This document shows positions 37,266 through 49,172 of a DNA stretch of 64,000 nt, one piece after another. Every line of letters starts with the position of its first letter. Within the stretch, counting starts at the first letter, position 1. This DNA comes from Aphelenchoides besseyi (taxonomy: Eukaryota > Nematoda > Chromadorea > Rhabditida > Aphelenchoididae). Both the position numbers and the translations under genes were made by a program. The notes beneath the pieces are model-generated. The model had not been told where the DNA came from, searched no databases, and was given only the letters and a program-made list of their open reading frames with translations. The stretch spans positions 4,526,001 to 4,590,000 of the forward strand of contig JAMPIQ010000002.1 in the NCBI GenBank assembly GCA_024699855.1, read 5' to 3'.

Positions 37266-37496
37266 TCACACAGAAAACAGTCGACTGACTTCGCCTTTTT
37301 TCGTCATTACGGCCACTTGATCGCCTTTCGTGGACTTGATCTCCGCCTCAAGGAATCCGACCTCCGGGTCGGCGATCCAGCAGTTTTTTTTTGTTATCGA
37401 AGAGAATTTGGCCAAATCGCGTTCAAAATTTCGGTCGCTTTCTAACCAACGCGACCGCCAGTCAACATTCGTTTCTTTGGATCGAGCGGTGGCCAT
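37266..37496 (-). pseudogene. Orphan exon of a myosin heavy chain (N-terminal SH3-like part only)
   Basis: The frame starts MATARSKETNVDWRSRWLES and continues DLAKFSSITKKNCWIADPE, then EVGFLEAEIKSTKGDQVAVM. This is the beginning of a conventional myosin heavy chain, up to the SH3-like subdomain with its KxCW and EIKSTKGD signature. A possible donor (GTCAGT) follows at KKGE, and reading on gives VSRLFSV and a stop. No motor-domain exon lies downstream: the next DNA on this strand is the convergent UTP3 gene. It therefore looks like a copied first exon without the rest, though a short expressed protein cannot be excluded. Confidence 0.68.
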
Positions 37497-37840
37497 TTTG
37501 TTTCTTCTTATGGGGCACCAAAAGCAAGTTGTTCAGCTGACTATTTTGCCACTCTGTTTTCGGCCCGCTTTGATCGCGTTGTTTGATGGGCTTAATCATC
37601 TCAAAGTTTAGGGAAACAATAACCGATGAGTTTCTTAAAAATGTTGTTTCCCGGTGCTGTGAATTCAAATCACTTGTTTCTTGTAAGTGGCGTCACGGCT
37701 TTTGATTTCGTTACTCAAAGTCGTTTAGCCGAAACACGGAAAGTGCTTTGCAACTAGAGCGTTGAATTCCAATCCATTGGCCACTCTAAAATGCGTTTGC
37801 GTAAAATAAACTGCGCGTATATTTGGTTTTATTGTGTGTT

Positions 37841-40689
37841 TCAGATGGTATATGTGATCGGAAATTTGGAGTGGCCCAGTGGGCCACGATTGTCAACAGC
37901 GTAATGCTGTTGGTAATCTTCTTGATCGTCCTCTTCGTTTTTGTCGATAATCAAGAGAAACAGTTTCTCATCGTTCATGACTTCGACGTAATTTGCTTCA
38001 TCGTCCGCGTCGCTATCAATTTCCTCTTCATCGTCAACGTCCGTATCACCGTCAACGTCTTTTGAACTTCCAAGTGATACCGGAACTTTCGGCGTTTTGA
38101 GCTAAAATATTGTTATATGTCATAATATGTCAAAACAAACTATTAAACTCGAGTCAAAATAACAAAAGTCGTTGTTCTTCAATTTTTGCAAATACTTCGA
38201 AACAAGCCACGTTTGTATATCTTCGTGGTCTTTTCGGGGCAACAACCGATACAATCCGTCTTGATGTCCAGTAGCCGTGTTGAGCAAATGCGAAATACCT
38301 AGTGAAATGTATAGTTATTTTTGAAACATATTAATTACCGTACAGATCAAGGAGCAATTGCTCAAACAAACAGACCACGAGCTCGTTTACATTTTCTATT
38401 TCCATGTGAACGAGGACATTTGCAGGTGACTGTTGAAAATGACAAGTTGCACGTTCGTACAGTTTTTCGGATTTCAACTGAAAATGCTATTACATGACAT
38501 ATTCTTTCAGATAAAACTTACCTTCTCTGTCGCCGTTGCCTGTTGACATTGACGCATTCGACGTATGTGCTGGTATAACCGAATTTTCTTATATGTACGT
38601 GTAATTCCAACGTAAAAGTGCGCTTTACATTGATTAGTCAAGTAGTTGTTGTTGACGTTTGTTTGGAACGGCGTGTGCGACAACACAAAGTTGTAGAATT
38701 TTGATTGGTCCAACATCGCACAAATCAAAAGTTTGGCACATGGATCAGAAATTGAGCACACAAAATTTGATGAAATCGGCCGTGGCAGCTTCGCGAATTG
38801 GCGCAAGATGTCGCTCTAACAACTTCTTGATGTCGTCATCAGTCCGAATCTTCTTCCCAATTCTTTTTGCCACGTTGACGACACCTGAAACCGCAGTATA
38901 CTAATAGAAATATGATTGTTGCTGACTTAGTTGACTCTTCGACGTTTGAACTGTTTCCAGTTTCTTGTTCCATTCTTTAGCCATCACCGCCATTTGTTTT
39001 CTTTTTGATTTCGAAACCGATTTGCCCTCTGCCGCGAACAAATTTGCTACCTAAATTTAACGCAATTTAAAATATTAAGCTATAAACTAACTTGTTGTAT
39101 ACGCTGAGCCACGCTGTAGCATTGATGCTGTGTGCAATGATAGGACATACAACGGCTTTCTGCAGTTTTGTAAGTGCATTTCGGATCACATAATGGCAGT
39201 TTTTGGTCGCGGCAATGGTACAATAAGTCTTTGTTTTGGACCTAGAACGTCATTTTTCATGCCCTAATACGGCGAACTTACGTAAATGTGGCGTGTTGAA
39301 GGACAACGTTTGAGAGTTCGATGTGCTATCAAAGCGGTTGACTCGTTCGTCATATAATTGCACCCAGGTTTTCCGCCGTTATGAACACAATGATATCCGG
39401 CGTCGTTCTTTGTCTAAACACATAATATTACGGTAATTCATCGCAAGTTATGTCAACTTACCCAATTTCTGAACTCGATTTTCTTTGGACAATTCCGACC
39501 CTGTTGGCGTTTTGTTAAATTGCTCGTGTCCGTCGTCATATAATTGCAGCCAGGTTTTCCACCGTTATGAACACAATGATATCCGGCGTTTGTTTGGATA
39601 ATTCGATCTCTGTTGGTGTCTTTTTAAATTGTCTTTCCGCATTAATGATTGTGATGCAACCTTTTTTGTTACCGATTTTTCATTTGTTTCTTCTTCAACA
39701 GTTTTGGCTGCTTGTTTCTCATGCCTTTTCTTCACCAAATAATCCTTAAAATAGAAACAGTTGAAAACAAATGTTGAAATCCATGAACGAAAAATAGATG
39801 TACTTTTTGGTGGTCTATTTATAATATTTTCAATTTACTTACCGCAACCTTGTTGATGGCTTTGAATGCCAAGTTGCCCAGCGTCTTCTTGTCTTTTCCA
39901 TTTTTTTGTTTCTTAAGGGGGATCCGCGACAGTGTTTCAGGTGGAGTCGATGTGCCGGCAGCTGAAGGTTTTGTTGATGCTGCTGGTAACTCAACGACAT
40001 CATCGTCAATTTCGCACGATGGATGTTGTGCGTCTTGTTGAAGCGAAGGATCGTCGTACTTCGCTCGCTTCACTACTTGCTCTGTCGAGTTTTCACGTCG
40101 ACCTCGTTGGCCGCTTGTCTTGGTCCAACCTTCTTCAGCATGATGTCGTTGAGGATTTCACGCATCTGTTTTCGTTCCTCATCAGCTGTCCAACTTGTGA
40201 TGCTTTGGTCGATCTTGTCGTTGACGATGATTTGACGTGCGTATTCGGAGATGAAGACTCCGCAGTTGTAAAAATCATTGAGCGTTTGTTGGTAGCATGC
40301 GGAAAGTAATTGTTGCGTGATTGAACGGACATCTGTGTTCAATTGCTGCCCAACTAACTTGACCATTCGTTCAATAAATTCTTTCAGTTGAGACTCAAAT
40401 GGTTGGTTCAATGGGTCATAGTAGTCGGCGGCTTGCAGTTCTTTGCGGACGCGGCTAAAAACCAATGCCGTCGCTGCTGATCGAAGATTTGAACAATAAT
40501 CTGGGCGCAATGTGCATTCCAGTTGAAGAAGTTTTGCTGTACGTCTGGTGATGTGATGGGAAGTTCTTCCTTTATATACGTGAAGTCGATGGTGTTGAAT
40601 ATTGCAACCGTTGAGTTGCAGTGCTTCAGAACAAATTGCAAATATGCGAGTATATGAATTGCTGCCAAATACTCATGATCTTCGAACAT
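37841..40689 (-). CDS. Zinc-finger repeat plus GIY-YIG-like nuclease protein, possibly element-borne
   Basis: Several exons with 40-90 nt introns run from 40689 to a TGA at 37841, with AATAAA just beyond. The N-terminal part (EYLAAIHILAYLQFVLKHCN, then EFIERMVKLVGQQLNTDV) is unrecognised and has frame breaks near 40510 and 40080. Next comes RAKYDDPSLQQDAQHPSCE and a Lys-rich region. Zinc-finger-like modules follow: two copies of AGYHCVHNGGKPGCNYMT, each ending in an N-L or A-L, H/R and C-P pattern, with a half-copy before them, then LLYHCRDQKLPLCDPKC. The C-terminal domain has AHFYVGITRTYKKIRLYQH and LLLDLYGISHLLNTATGH, resembling GIY-YIG nucleases of the LEM-3/ANKLE1 type. The tail is strongly acidic. 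A nuclease role is inference. Interior sequence is duplicated nearby in inverted orientation. Confidence 0.6.
38651..40151. repeat. Inverted repeat, left arm (about 1.5 kb)
   Basis: This arm is the reverse complement of 42819-44322 at close to 100% identity by eye. It lies entirely inside the zinc-finger/GIY-YIG gene, which extends past both of its ends, so this is likely the parental copy. At the zinc-finger module near 39556 this arm has four adenines (minus strand) and keeps the frame. Confidence 0.93.
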
Positions 40690-40984
40690 CGGGCTATTCC
40701 CTTACTTTACACTCTTCTTTTCCACTTGGCCACCGCCGCTCACATTTTAAGGGAAAACAATCAGACTAGTCTCAAAAAATTTGGTGCCAAATAAATCGGC
40801 CAAAAACTCCATAATGAAGTAAGATAAAAATAAACGGACTTCACTGCGATGATCAGCATAATCAATACTATAATTTCAGCGATTTTAATGTTTTTGGGTT
40901 TTGGCCAAAATCTCGGCCATATCAGCGTTACAGCAAAAATAACCTACACAAAAATATTCAACTCGTCGAGACCCATCGATTGAT

Positions 40985-42816
40985 ATCAATGACGACAAAA
41001 TATCACAGGATTCTTGCAGACGCACTTCTTGTCAGCGGAAATTGCACGCGAGTTATTTGCCGAATGGTCAAATCTCCCAATCGCAAAAACACTTGACGAA
41101 GTCAAAAGCGTTGCCATCACCGCAACACGCATCATCCGCCAACTTCAAAATCAGTCGATCATCACTGATACCAAAGCATACTCATTCCGCTTGACGCAAT
41201 CCTTACCGCAGTGGATCATGCGCATAATTTGATCGAAGTGCCGAAACCTGTCTCTTCAGAAGATCATCGATGAGACGAATGGAATCATCAAAGACGAGCA
41301 GTTCATTGCTCAAACTTACGCCCCGGAACACAAGCGAAAGACAAAGAGCCCGCTTCACAAGCGCATTCAGGCAGCAAACGACCTGCTGCTGCATCTGCAA
41401 TGCCATTAACACAGCCGGCACAAACTTCGCACACTCAACGCGATCAAACCGCTAATCGTGCTCTAGATTCGCCCTGCACATTCTGTAACGAACTCCATTT
41501 TACTCGTCATTGTCCAAATTACCGCACTCTTCAGCAGCGACAAATCGCGTTGGAGAACTGGAGCTCAGCGAACGTTGCTTACGTCCCGGACATCAAAAAG
41601 CGAACTGCAACTCCAGTCGCTTATGCTTTCTCTGCAAATTGAATGAGCACGCAGCCTGCCACAATCAGTTGAAATAATCAGCGATTGGAATCCGGAAAAA
41701 GCTATCATTTGCATCGAACCAAAATTGCTCGTCGGTCTGACCGATTATCTTCGATTCGGGATATCAGGCAATCAAATTAAAATTACGAACGAATTGATTG
41801 CAATGGAGTCAAGAGTTGGACCGATCGTGTGCGGTCAATTCCAACCGGCAACCAGAAAGTCACGTCAATCGACAACCGGTCTTTTGTCGTTCGCACAACC
41901 TCCGCAAACGGACACAACGGAATTGCTCGAAACGATGTACGAACTCGAGAATTGGGGGTTGAGTTCTGCAGAACCAACAGAACAACTGTTGGGTAGTGGA
42001 ATCTCACAACGCCTTGGCCTTCCGTTCTGACGCTGTAGGCCGTTGTTTTCTGGCTTGGGAACGGGGGGAGGTTGTTTTGTTTTTTTTTGGACTCTCGTAT
42101 TATATTGTTGGTATCTTAGTATTCAAATAAACACTTTTATAACTAAGGGACCCAACAACAACAAATTCACGAAAAGTTTACGAACCAAATCGTGGTGAAT
42201 GAGGAGGGCAAATATGAAGTCCCATTGCTTTTTCACGAAAATCATCAGCCAATTGCGGAAACTTTGCAACATCTCTTAATCGGTTGAAAAGCGCAAACAA
42301 AAACTGCAATCAAATCCACAACTGCGCGAAGAATACCGGAAAACAATGGATTACTAGCTCGAGAATGGAATTATCGAACAAATTCCCTTTGACGAACGAA
42401 TCCCAGGCGACGGTTAAGTCCTGCATTAAATACCGCATTTGCCAGTCATCAAGGAAGGCAGCGCAACAACCAAAACGCGGATTGTCTTTGATGCTGGCGC
42501 CCGAGCGAAAAAAAACAGTTTGTCACTTAACAAGATTCTCTATCGCGGGCCGGTCATCTTGTCGTCACTATTTCATGTCCTCATTCGCGTTCGGCCGTAT
42601 TCATTGGTCTTGTCCGCAGATATGCGGAAAGTTTTTCTTCAGATCAGCATCCGGCCGGAACGTCGAGACGCCACCCGATTCCTATGGCTTAAAGATATTC
42701 ACAATCTCGAACTGAAGCACAACCTTCAATTCCTGCGATTCAAACGGCTCGCATTCGAGTTGAAATGTTCTCCGTACATCCTCGCGGCTACCGTACTAGC
42801 GCATTTCAGCAAATAA
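40985..42816 (+). mobile_element. Decayed BEL/Pao retrotransposon fragment
   Basis: Broken plus-strand frames show Gag and Pol remnants in the expected order. A gag stretch (ARELFAEWSNLPIAKTLDEV) is followed by a zinc knuckle CTFCNELHFTRHC, a short protease-like zone with KLLVGLTDYLRFGISG, and the start of a Pao-type reverse transcriptase. The last is recognised by LPVIKEGSATTKTRIVFDAG, SLNKILYRGPVI and SADMRKVFLQISI. Many stops and frame changes separate these parts. Reverse transcriptase ends at HFSK just before the right arm of the inverted repeat begins at 42819, and RNase H and integrase are absent. No long terminal repeats were found, so the element is dead. Confidence 0.8.
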
Positions 42817-42818
42817 AA

Positions 42819-44322
42819 CAACGACATCATGCTGAAGAAGGTTGGACCAAGACAAGCGGCCAACGAGGTCGACGTGAAAACTCGACAGAGCAAGTAGTGA
42901 AGCGAGCGAAGTACGACGATCCTTCGCTTCAACAAGACGCACAACATCCATCGTGCGAAATTGACGATGATGTCGTTGAGTTACCAGCAGCATCAACAAA
43001 ACCTTCAGCTGCCGGCACATCGACTCCACCTGAAACACTGTCGCGGATCCCCCTTAAGAAACAAAAAAATGGAAAAGACAAGAAGACGCTGGGCAACTTG
43101 GCATTCAAAGCCATCAACAAGGTTGCGGTAAGTAAATTGAAAATATTATAAATAGACCACCAAAAAGTACATCTATTTTTCGTTCATGGATTTCAACATT
43201 TGTTTTCAACTGTTTCTATTTTAAGGATTATTTGGTGAAGAAAAGGCATGAGAAACAAGCAGCCAAAACTGTTGAAGAAGAAACAAATGAAAAATCGGTA
43301 ACAAAAAAGGTTGCATCACAATCATTAATGCGGAAAGACAATTTAAAAAGACACCAACAGAGATCGAATTATCCAAACAAACGCCGGATATCATTGTGTT
43401 CATAACGGTGGAAAAAACCTGGCTGCAATTATATGACGACGGACACGAGCAATTTAACAAAACGCCAACAGGGTCGGAATTGTCCAAAGAAAATCGAGTT
43501 CAGAAATTGGGTAAGTTGACATAACTTGCGATGAATTACCGTAATATTATGTGTTTAGACAAAGAACGACGCCGGATATCATTGTGTTCATAACGGCGGA
43601 AAACCTGGGTGCAATTATATGACGAACGAGTCAACCGCTTTGATAGCACATCGAACTCTCAAACGTTGTCCTTCAACACGCCACATTTACGTAAGTTCGC
43701 CGTATTAGGGCATGAAAAATGACGTTCTAGGTCCAAAACAAAGACTTATTGTACCATTGCCGCGACCAAAAACTGCCATTATGTGATCCGAAATGCACTT
43801 ACAAAACTGCAGAAAGCCGTTGTATGTCCTATCATTGCACACAGCATCAATGCTACAGCGTGGCTCAGCGTATACAACAAGTTAGTTTATAGCTTAATAT
43901 TTTAAATTGCGTTAAATTTAGGTAGCAAATTTGTTCGCGGCAGAGGGCAAATCGGTTTCGAAATCAAAAAGAAAACAAATGGCGGTGATGGCTAAAGAAT
44001 GGAACAAGAAACTGGAAACAGTTCAAACGTCGAAGAGTCAACTAAGTCAGCAACAATCATATTTCTATTAGTATACTGCGGTTTCAGGTGTCGTCAACGT
44101 GGCAAAAAGAATTGGGAAGAAGATTCGGACTGATGACGACATCAAGAAGTTGTTAGAGCGACATCTTGCGCCAATTCGCGAAGCTGCCACGGCCGATTTC
44201 ATCAAATTTTGTGTGCTCAATTTCTGATCCATGTGCCAAACTTTTGATTTGTGCGATGTTGGACCAATCAAAATTCTACAACTTTGTGTTGTCGCACACG
44301 CCGTTCCAAACAAACGTCAACA
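42819..44322. repeat. Inverted repeat, right arm (about 1.5 kb)
   Basis: This is a reverse-complement copy of 38651-40151. It holds the interior exons and introns of the zinc-finger gene but not its 5' end or the C-terminal nuclease half. A run of six adenines near 43413-43418, against four in the left arm, breaks the zinc-finger frame here. It begins 2 nt after the truncated Pao reverse transcriptase. It ends abruptly in unrelated DNA, so it looks like a dead partial copy. Confidence 0.93.
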
Positions 44323-44857
44323 CATTGCAAACTCATCTTTTATTCGTTCGTTTTCTTGTTCACAAATCTTTAACTCTTTATTTCCTTTAAATCGAATAAA
44401 AACTTTTTTGCAGTTGCTCATGGGACAAATCGACGTTGGCTTTAATGTTAATGCTCAAAACAATAGAAGTGAAATGTTCGAAGAATTTAAAATGACACGA
44501 GTCGCTATTTCAACGCCGTCTATAGTTTTTAGTCTTATCCTATCGGTTCTTACTTTCAATACTGTTGAACGATGTGAAATAAAGATGAGAGTTTTAGATT
44601 TTGATGCGAGCCGATGAAAAGGTTTTGGTTTTGTTCTAAATAGTCGATGACTGTGCGTTGGAATTGTTTTTGATTGGATTTCGCGATAGGAAATTAAAGA
44701 GTTCGTGCGAGTTTTCAACTGCAATGTTGAAAGGCCGATAAATCTAAAACAACATTATGATGTTTGGTGATTTACATCAAATAAAGTTATTTGCAGTCAT
44801 CAAAAAACATTATGGAAATTTTAAAAATGATAGTTAGTCAAAATTTAAGGATAAAAA
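44323..44857. other. No supported gene
   Basis: A plus-strand frame from the ATG at about 44420 after a TTTTTTGCAG reads MTRVAISTPSIVFSLILSVL internally and stops at 44617. It could encode a 65-residue membrane peptide, but with no second exon or family I leave it uncalled. Confidence 0.3.
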
Positions 44858-45505
44858 TCAGTTGTCGTCTCTGTGAATTTCCTCACTGAGGTATTTGAAG
44901 TCCGCGTAAACGATCACTCCGATGATAACTCTGACGACCACAAAGACAAGTTTCATTGCGTCCATCAAAACCATTTTGTAATTCAAATGCTTGTGTTCGA
45001 ATTCACCGTTGAGCTGTTCTCTACTGTATTTCCCATATAGATGATTGAACTCGAGGACGTAATTTACAATAAGCTCAATAACGATATACGCAATATGCAG
45101 AGCCTAAAGATTACAGTAAGAACTGTCGTGCTTAAACATGTGATCTCACATGTAAAATCAAAAAAATTGCATGACCTAAAAGAACTGAGATTAAGAATAT
45201 GATCAAGGACAACTACCCAAATGTGTTTTTTTTGGAATTAGTTTGCAGATGAGAAGCAGAATGCAACAACAAAGCAAGAAGATTGAGAACACCATCTCCA
45301 TCCACTTCTCAAGAATGACATCGGAAATGACCATCGCAACCCAAATAAGCAGCGAAATCACAACCACGGTTAAAGAGGCGTGCTATAAACACATTCATAA
45401 GAAATTACAGTTGATCTCGCTTACATGAACACGTTTCTTTCGTTTCTTGTATTTGTGATGTTCAACGATTGGAGCATCTGCCGGTGGTAACTTGAAAGAA
45501 GACAT
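44858..45505 (-). CDS. Four-transmembrane protein, cluster member A
   Basis: Four exons encode a protein starting MSSFKLPPADAPIVEHHKYK followed by a basic KKRKKRVHHAS. Four hydrophobic segments follow: SLTVVVISLLIWVAMVI, FSIFLLCCCILLLIC, LHIAYIVIELIVNYVL and LVFVVVRVIIGVIVY. The short exon HAIFLILH is bounded by small introns that keep the frame. The VHHAS just before TM1 matches the H-V-H-x-A-S motif of the related genes at 48300, 50722 and 52888, although the Cys-x-Cys-Gly part is missing. It resembles nematode four-TM proteins of the DUF7027/LAPTM-like type. Function is unknown, and a membrane location is clear. Confidence 0.68.
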
Positions 45506-45793
45506 ATCTAAAACCAACGAAGAATTCGAATTCTTCTGGTTGAAATTACGAAACGAGAAAAAAGAGTCACGTTGAACTTCCTAGCAACAGAACGAGAAAG
45601 TAAAGAGTGTGGGTGCGGCTGTTATGTGTGTGATTCAGAGCGTTGTTCCACAGAGACCTTTTTTTGCGATAGTGTTGGGTTTTTGGATCAAATTGAGTAT
45701 GATTCGTTTATTTTTAGAAGACAACAATCTGAGGTATATACACGTTTAAAGTCTACAAACAGGGAAGTTGTATTCAATAGAATGAATTGCACT

Positions 45794-46990
45794 TTAAAAT
45801 CGTTGCGAAGCTCGAGAATCAACAAAAGCACTGGGAAACACTGTCAAGTAGTTCTTCTTTTGACCACAATTGAGAAGTCGAATGCAATATAAACGATAGG
45901 GCTTGATCACATAAAGAACACTAAGTGAACTTAAGACTGGAGACCAAGAAACCGCGAGCATAATCAAATCTCCCATGTACTCGGATTCTATATCTGCTAT
46001 AAGCATAAAAACAATACAAGCTAATGGTAGAAGTGACGTGACCAGTGGGCTTATTGATTGAAGAAAGAGTGTCCAAGACAATTGCGAATGAATAGCAGTA
46101 GCTTTGGCTGTGATTTCTGATGCCTTTTTCTTCAATTCGATGACTGTTTTTTGTGCCATATACAATGATAGAATGTATGCGCTGGAAAGGATTGTGAGAA
46201 AGCAGCCGAGAAAGATCAACGTCGAGATGTGTCGCTAAAATATCAATTTATATAAAATATTCACGCATTTCTCTTACGATATCTGCAGTTATCAAAAAAG
46301 GAATTGGCGTCTCGTTGTACCACAAGGGACCTAAGTTCGGCAACGACTCATTGCTCACCAACCATGAACAACCAATTGGAACAACGGGCAAAGAAAGTAT
46401 GAACAAAGTGACAACCATCAGACCAAGAAGTTTAGTCATTTGTAATTGCGATGGTGGTCGTTGACTGAAAGCTTCGAACTCAAGAAACTGTAAAGTAGCA
46501 TGACATACTGTTTGATTGTGTGATATCGGAAGTAACAGTTTATCGGAAGAGTCAAACATGTAACTTGCGGTCCGATCGCTTGAATGACCATTGAAAAACA
46601 TTGTCCGGTGGGTTGTAAGTGTTTAGCAGGTCCTGAATAACTTCCTAACACGATTGTTCCGACTATTTTGATTCTCTAAATTGCGCGTTTATCATAATCA
46701 AATCAACAGCCGAAACTTACGAACTGACACCAGAGATCTGAAAGAACAAAAACGGCATCTGCCGCGGCACAGAAAAGAATCATTCGAGAGTATGTTCGAA
46801 AGTAGATAGGAGTTTTGTAGTAGATGAGATAAATGATCAATAGCGAAGCAGAAATACCAATTACACCGCTGAGTAGGTTGTTTATTCGATGGATCATAGC
46901 AAACGATGTGTCGGCAAACGAGTGATTGGTTCGTCCAGAAAAATGATTTTCATCGTAAACAAACGGATTTTGTGCATTGATTGCAATCAT
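45794..46990 (-). CDS. Serpentine chemoreceptor (Str/Srd-like)
   Basis: Four exons (46721-46990, 46509-46675, 46278-46464, 45794-46234) encode about 354 residues. Hydrophobic segments include LLSGVIGISASLLIIYLIYY, MILFCAAADAVFVLSDLW, LGLMVVTLFILSLPVVPIG, STLIFLGCFLTILSSAYIL and SPLVTSLLPLACIVFMLIA. A late motif LYVIKPYRLYCIRLL matches the C-terminal P-Y-R signature of this superfamily. The intron between exons 2 and 3 is 44 nt; shorter apparent acceptors at this site break the frame. It should be a plasma-membrane receptor in sensory neurons. It belongs to the same broad superfamily as the gene at 34845 but is clearly diverged from it. Confidence 0.85.
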
Positions 46991-47100
46991 TGGAATAAGA
47001 CAAAAATGAGAATCGAAATATCAAGTTAATATCCGAATACGAAATGCGAATTACCAATTGATTGGTAATAATAATGAGAGTCGACAAATTTGTTATCGCT

Positions 47101-47680
47101 TTAAAGCGACAGATTTTTGTTTACTTTCGAGTAGACAATTTCGCGTGGTATTGACGACAAAAAATTGAATTCTGAGCGGATGTTCCCAAATTGAACGATA
47201 ACCTCACGAATACAATTCAGATCGACATTATTCGTATAAGTAGACGATGAATCAGCAATAACAATACGTTTAGAATTAACAAAAACAAGTGAATAGCTCG
47301 TGTCTTCAAATTGAGTGTTTCGGTCAAACTGGAGGTTCACATCAGAGAACTTCACTTGAGCAGTTGCACGAGGATCATCGTTTCTAGTTGCAAGCTAAAT
47401 CGGTCAAAGTGAAAGTATTCGATTAGAAACTTACTTTATAGCCTTAACAGGAACCAATCTAGTTATCTGTAGCCAAAATTGTAGCTTCTTTGACGACACT
47501 TGAAGTCTTTGAATCGTTCGAAGATCTGTTGAGCGTAAACAACAAAATGTTGGTGCTGATCTTGCTCCCGAAATATGATTCAATTAACTTAAAACCATCA
47601 ACCAAAAGTTGACATGAGATCTTTAAACAACTCTCAGAATCGTGCAGTTGAAGCGCCAAGTTTATGTCAAACTCAATTAC
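47101..47680 (-). CDS. Orphan gene, two probable exons
   Basis: One segment (about 47680 to 47462) follows an acceptor and reads EFDINLALQLHDSESCLKIS, then LLVDGFKLIESYFGSKIST. A second (47101 to about 47395) reads QVKFSDVNLQFDRNTQFEDT, then VDLNCIREVIVQFGNIRSEF, and ends at a TAA. The donor joining them is not settled because the obvious GTAAGT is in another frame. No signal peptide or start codon is certain and I recognise no family. Alternating hydrophobicity suggests beta structure. Confidence 0.36.
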
Positions 47681-48299
47681 CGACTGAAAGTCAAACGGTA
47701 ATTTGCAAACTTGCAGGTGAAAGAAGCTCGTTTGTTTCTTGAAATAAACTTTTAAGGTTCATTTTCATTTTGTTCATGTGCACTAGAATCTCATCAACGT
47801 ATTGAACCATTAAAAACACTCGTTTATATACTCCCATTTCAGTGCTTGTGTTCTACCAACTACACGCAGAGACCGTTCTGTTCGATTGGTTTCCAAACGC
47901 TTAGTTTGGCCCCCTGCGACTTAAGAAAACTGGTGATCACAGATACATTCTTTGCTTATTTATCCAATGCTATAATCATAAACAGGAGTAACTACAAGCT
48001 CAATTGGAAACAGTCCTTGCCGCGTATTTAGCAATCAGAAATCTCTTCAACAACAAATGGCTTGTTTACCTATCAGTCACTTTGTTCTTTCAAGACCACC
48101 TGCACTTTCTTTTGCTCAAAAACAAACCCGTAACTAGCTGAGACGAAATGTATGTTTATTTGACTCGTAATCTTCAAACCAAATTCAAAAATGTACAGAA
48201 AATAAAAAGCTAATGGTAAAAATTGCAAGTAAAAAATCTTAAGCGTAAAAAAAGGAAGGGTACCCGTAAATTCAAACTATAGAACCGAACAATTTAAAT
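47681..48299. other. Intergenic, nothing recognised
   Basis: AT-rich sequence between two minus-strand genes with no supported frame. It should contain the 3' UTR of the four-TM gene at 48300. Confidence 0.4.
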
Positions 48300-49172
48300 T
48301 CAACCTTTCAGTAATCCCGGCGACTTTTCCACGTCCAAATCTCGTAAATTCACTTGCGATGGCATGTGATGATTGTTTGTGATCTTGGAGTTGTTGAGTA
48401 CCACCAAGTAAACTCTCGCCTGCCATACAAGAACGAGGAAGATGTACGTGCGAATGGTGTAGAATATGATTGCGAAGGCAATCAAAACGATGCACGTCGT
48501 GATTGCAGAAGTTCGTTCCTCTTCCGCAAACTTGTCGGCTCCATCGCCTTTCACCAACTCGACTGTACGCCACGTGAAATAGCCTAGATTGAAGATGGCT
48601 TGACACAACTCAACAACCTGAAAGAGTTGAACGGTCAACGGATGCTGGACGAGAGCTTACAGCAAACAGAATGAAAGGCCAATAGTATCCCGAACGATGT
48701 TGTCTGTTACCGTAAAATAGAAGGACGGCGACTATTGACAGGATAACACAACATGTCAACTCGACGAAAGTCAAAGCAAGTCCTTCGTCGTAGAATCCAA
48801 GAAGCCATTCGTAGGATCTGATGACAAGTGCACGTTTGACTTTTTCATCTTGTTCAGGCTAAATGATTGAAAGTAGGGAATCAAAATGAACTTCAAAAAC
48901 TCACTGTACTTTTGAAATACAACAACTGAAACAAGAGGAAGCAAAATTTGTAGACACTATACATCATGCTCTTGATGGATATGATCTAAAATTCAAAAAT
49001 CACTTGTTTATTAATTGCGGAATGAACACAAACATCCGAAGACCAAAACTGACCCGTGAAGCTGTGTGAAGATGGATCCCTGCAAAACAACAAACAATGA
49101 AGAGAAACAGTAAAATCGATTTAAAATTAAAATAAAAGTACACTCACCACAAAAGCAATGAGTAGCCACCAT
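48300..49172 (-). CDS. Four-transmembrane protein, cluster member B
   Basis: Exons from 49172 to 48300 encode a protein starting MVATHCFCGIHLHTASR, which carries the cluster signature C-x-C-G-x-H-x-H-x-A-S before the first hydrophobic segment. The third-to-last exon starts PEQDEKVKRALVIRSYEWLL. Strong membrane segments are LTFVELTCCVILSIVAVLLF, YYWPFILFAVVELCQAIF and TTCIVLIAFAIIFYTIRTYI. TM1 (MMYSVYKFCFLLFQLLYF) is less regular and its exon ends are uncertain. The tail (LRDLDVEKSPGLLKG) is cytosolic. It is related to members C and D at the N-terminal motif and the FYGNRQ/YWPF loop. The family function is unknown. Confidence 0.68.

Noticed and set aside
43361..43420. Second functional copy of the zinc-finger gene in the right arm
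   Set aside because: The right arm lacks both gene ends and has a two-base homopolymer expansion that breaks the frame, so it was treated as a dead copy.
44423..44617. Possible 65-residue membrane peptide after TTTTTTGCAG
   Set aside because: One hydrophobic stretch only, no second exon and no homologue known to me. It is next to a repeat border.
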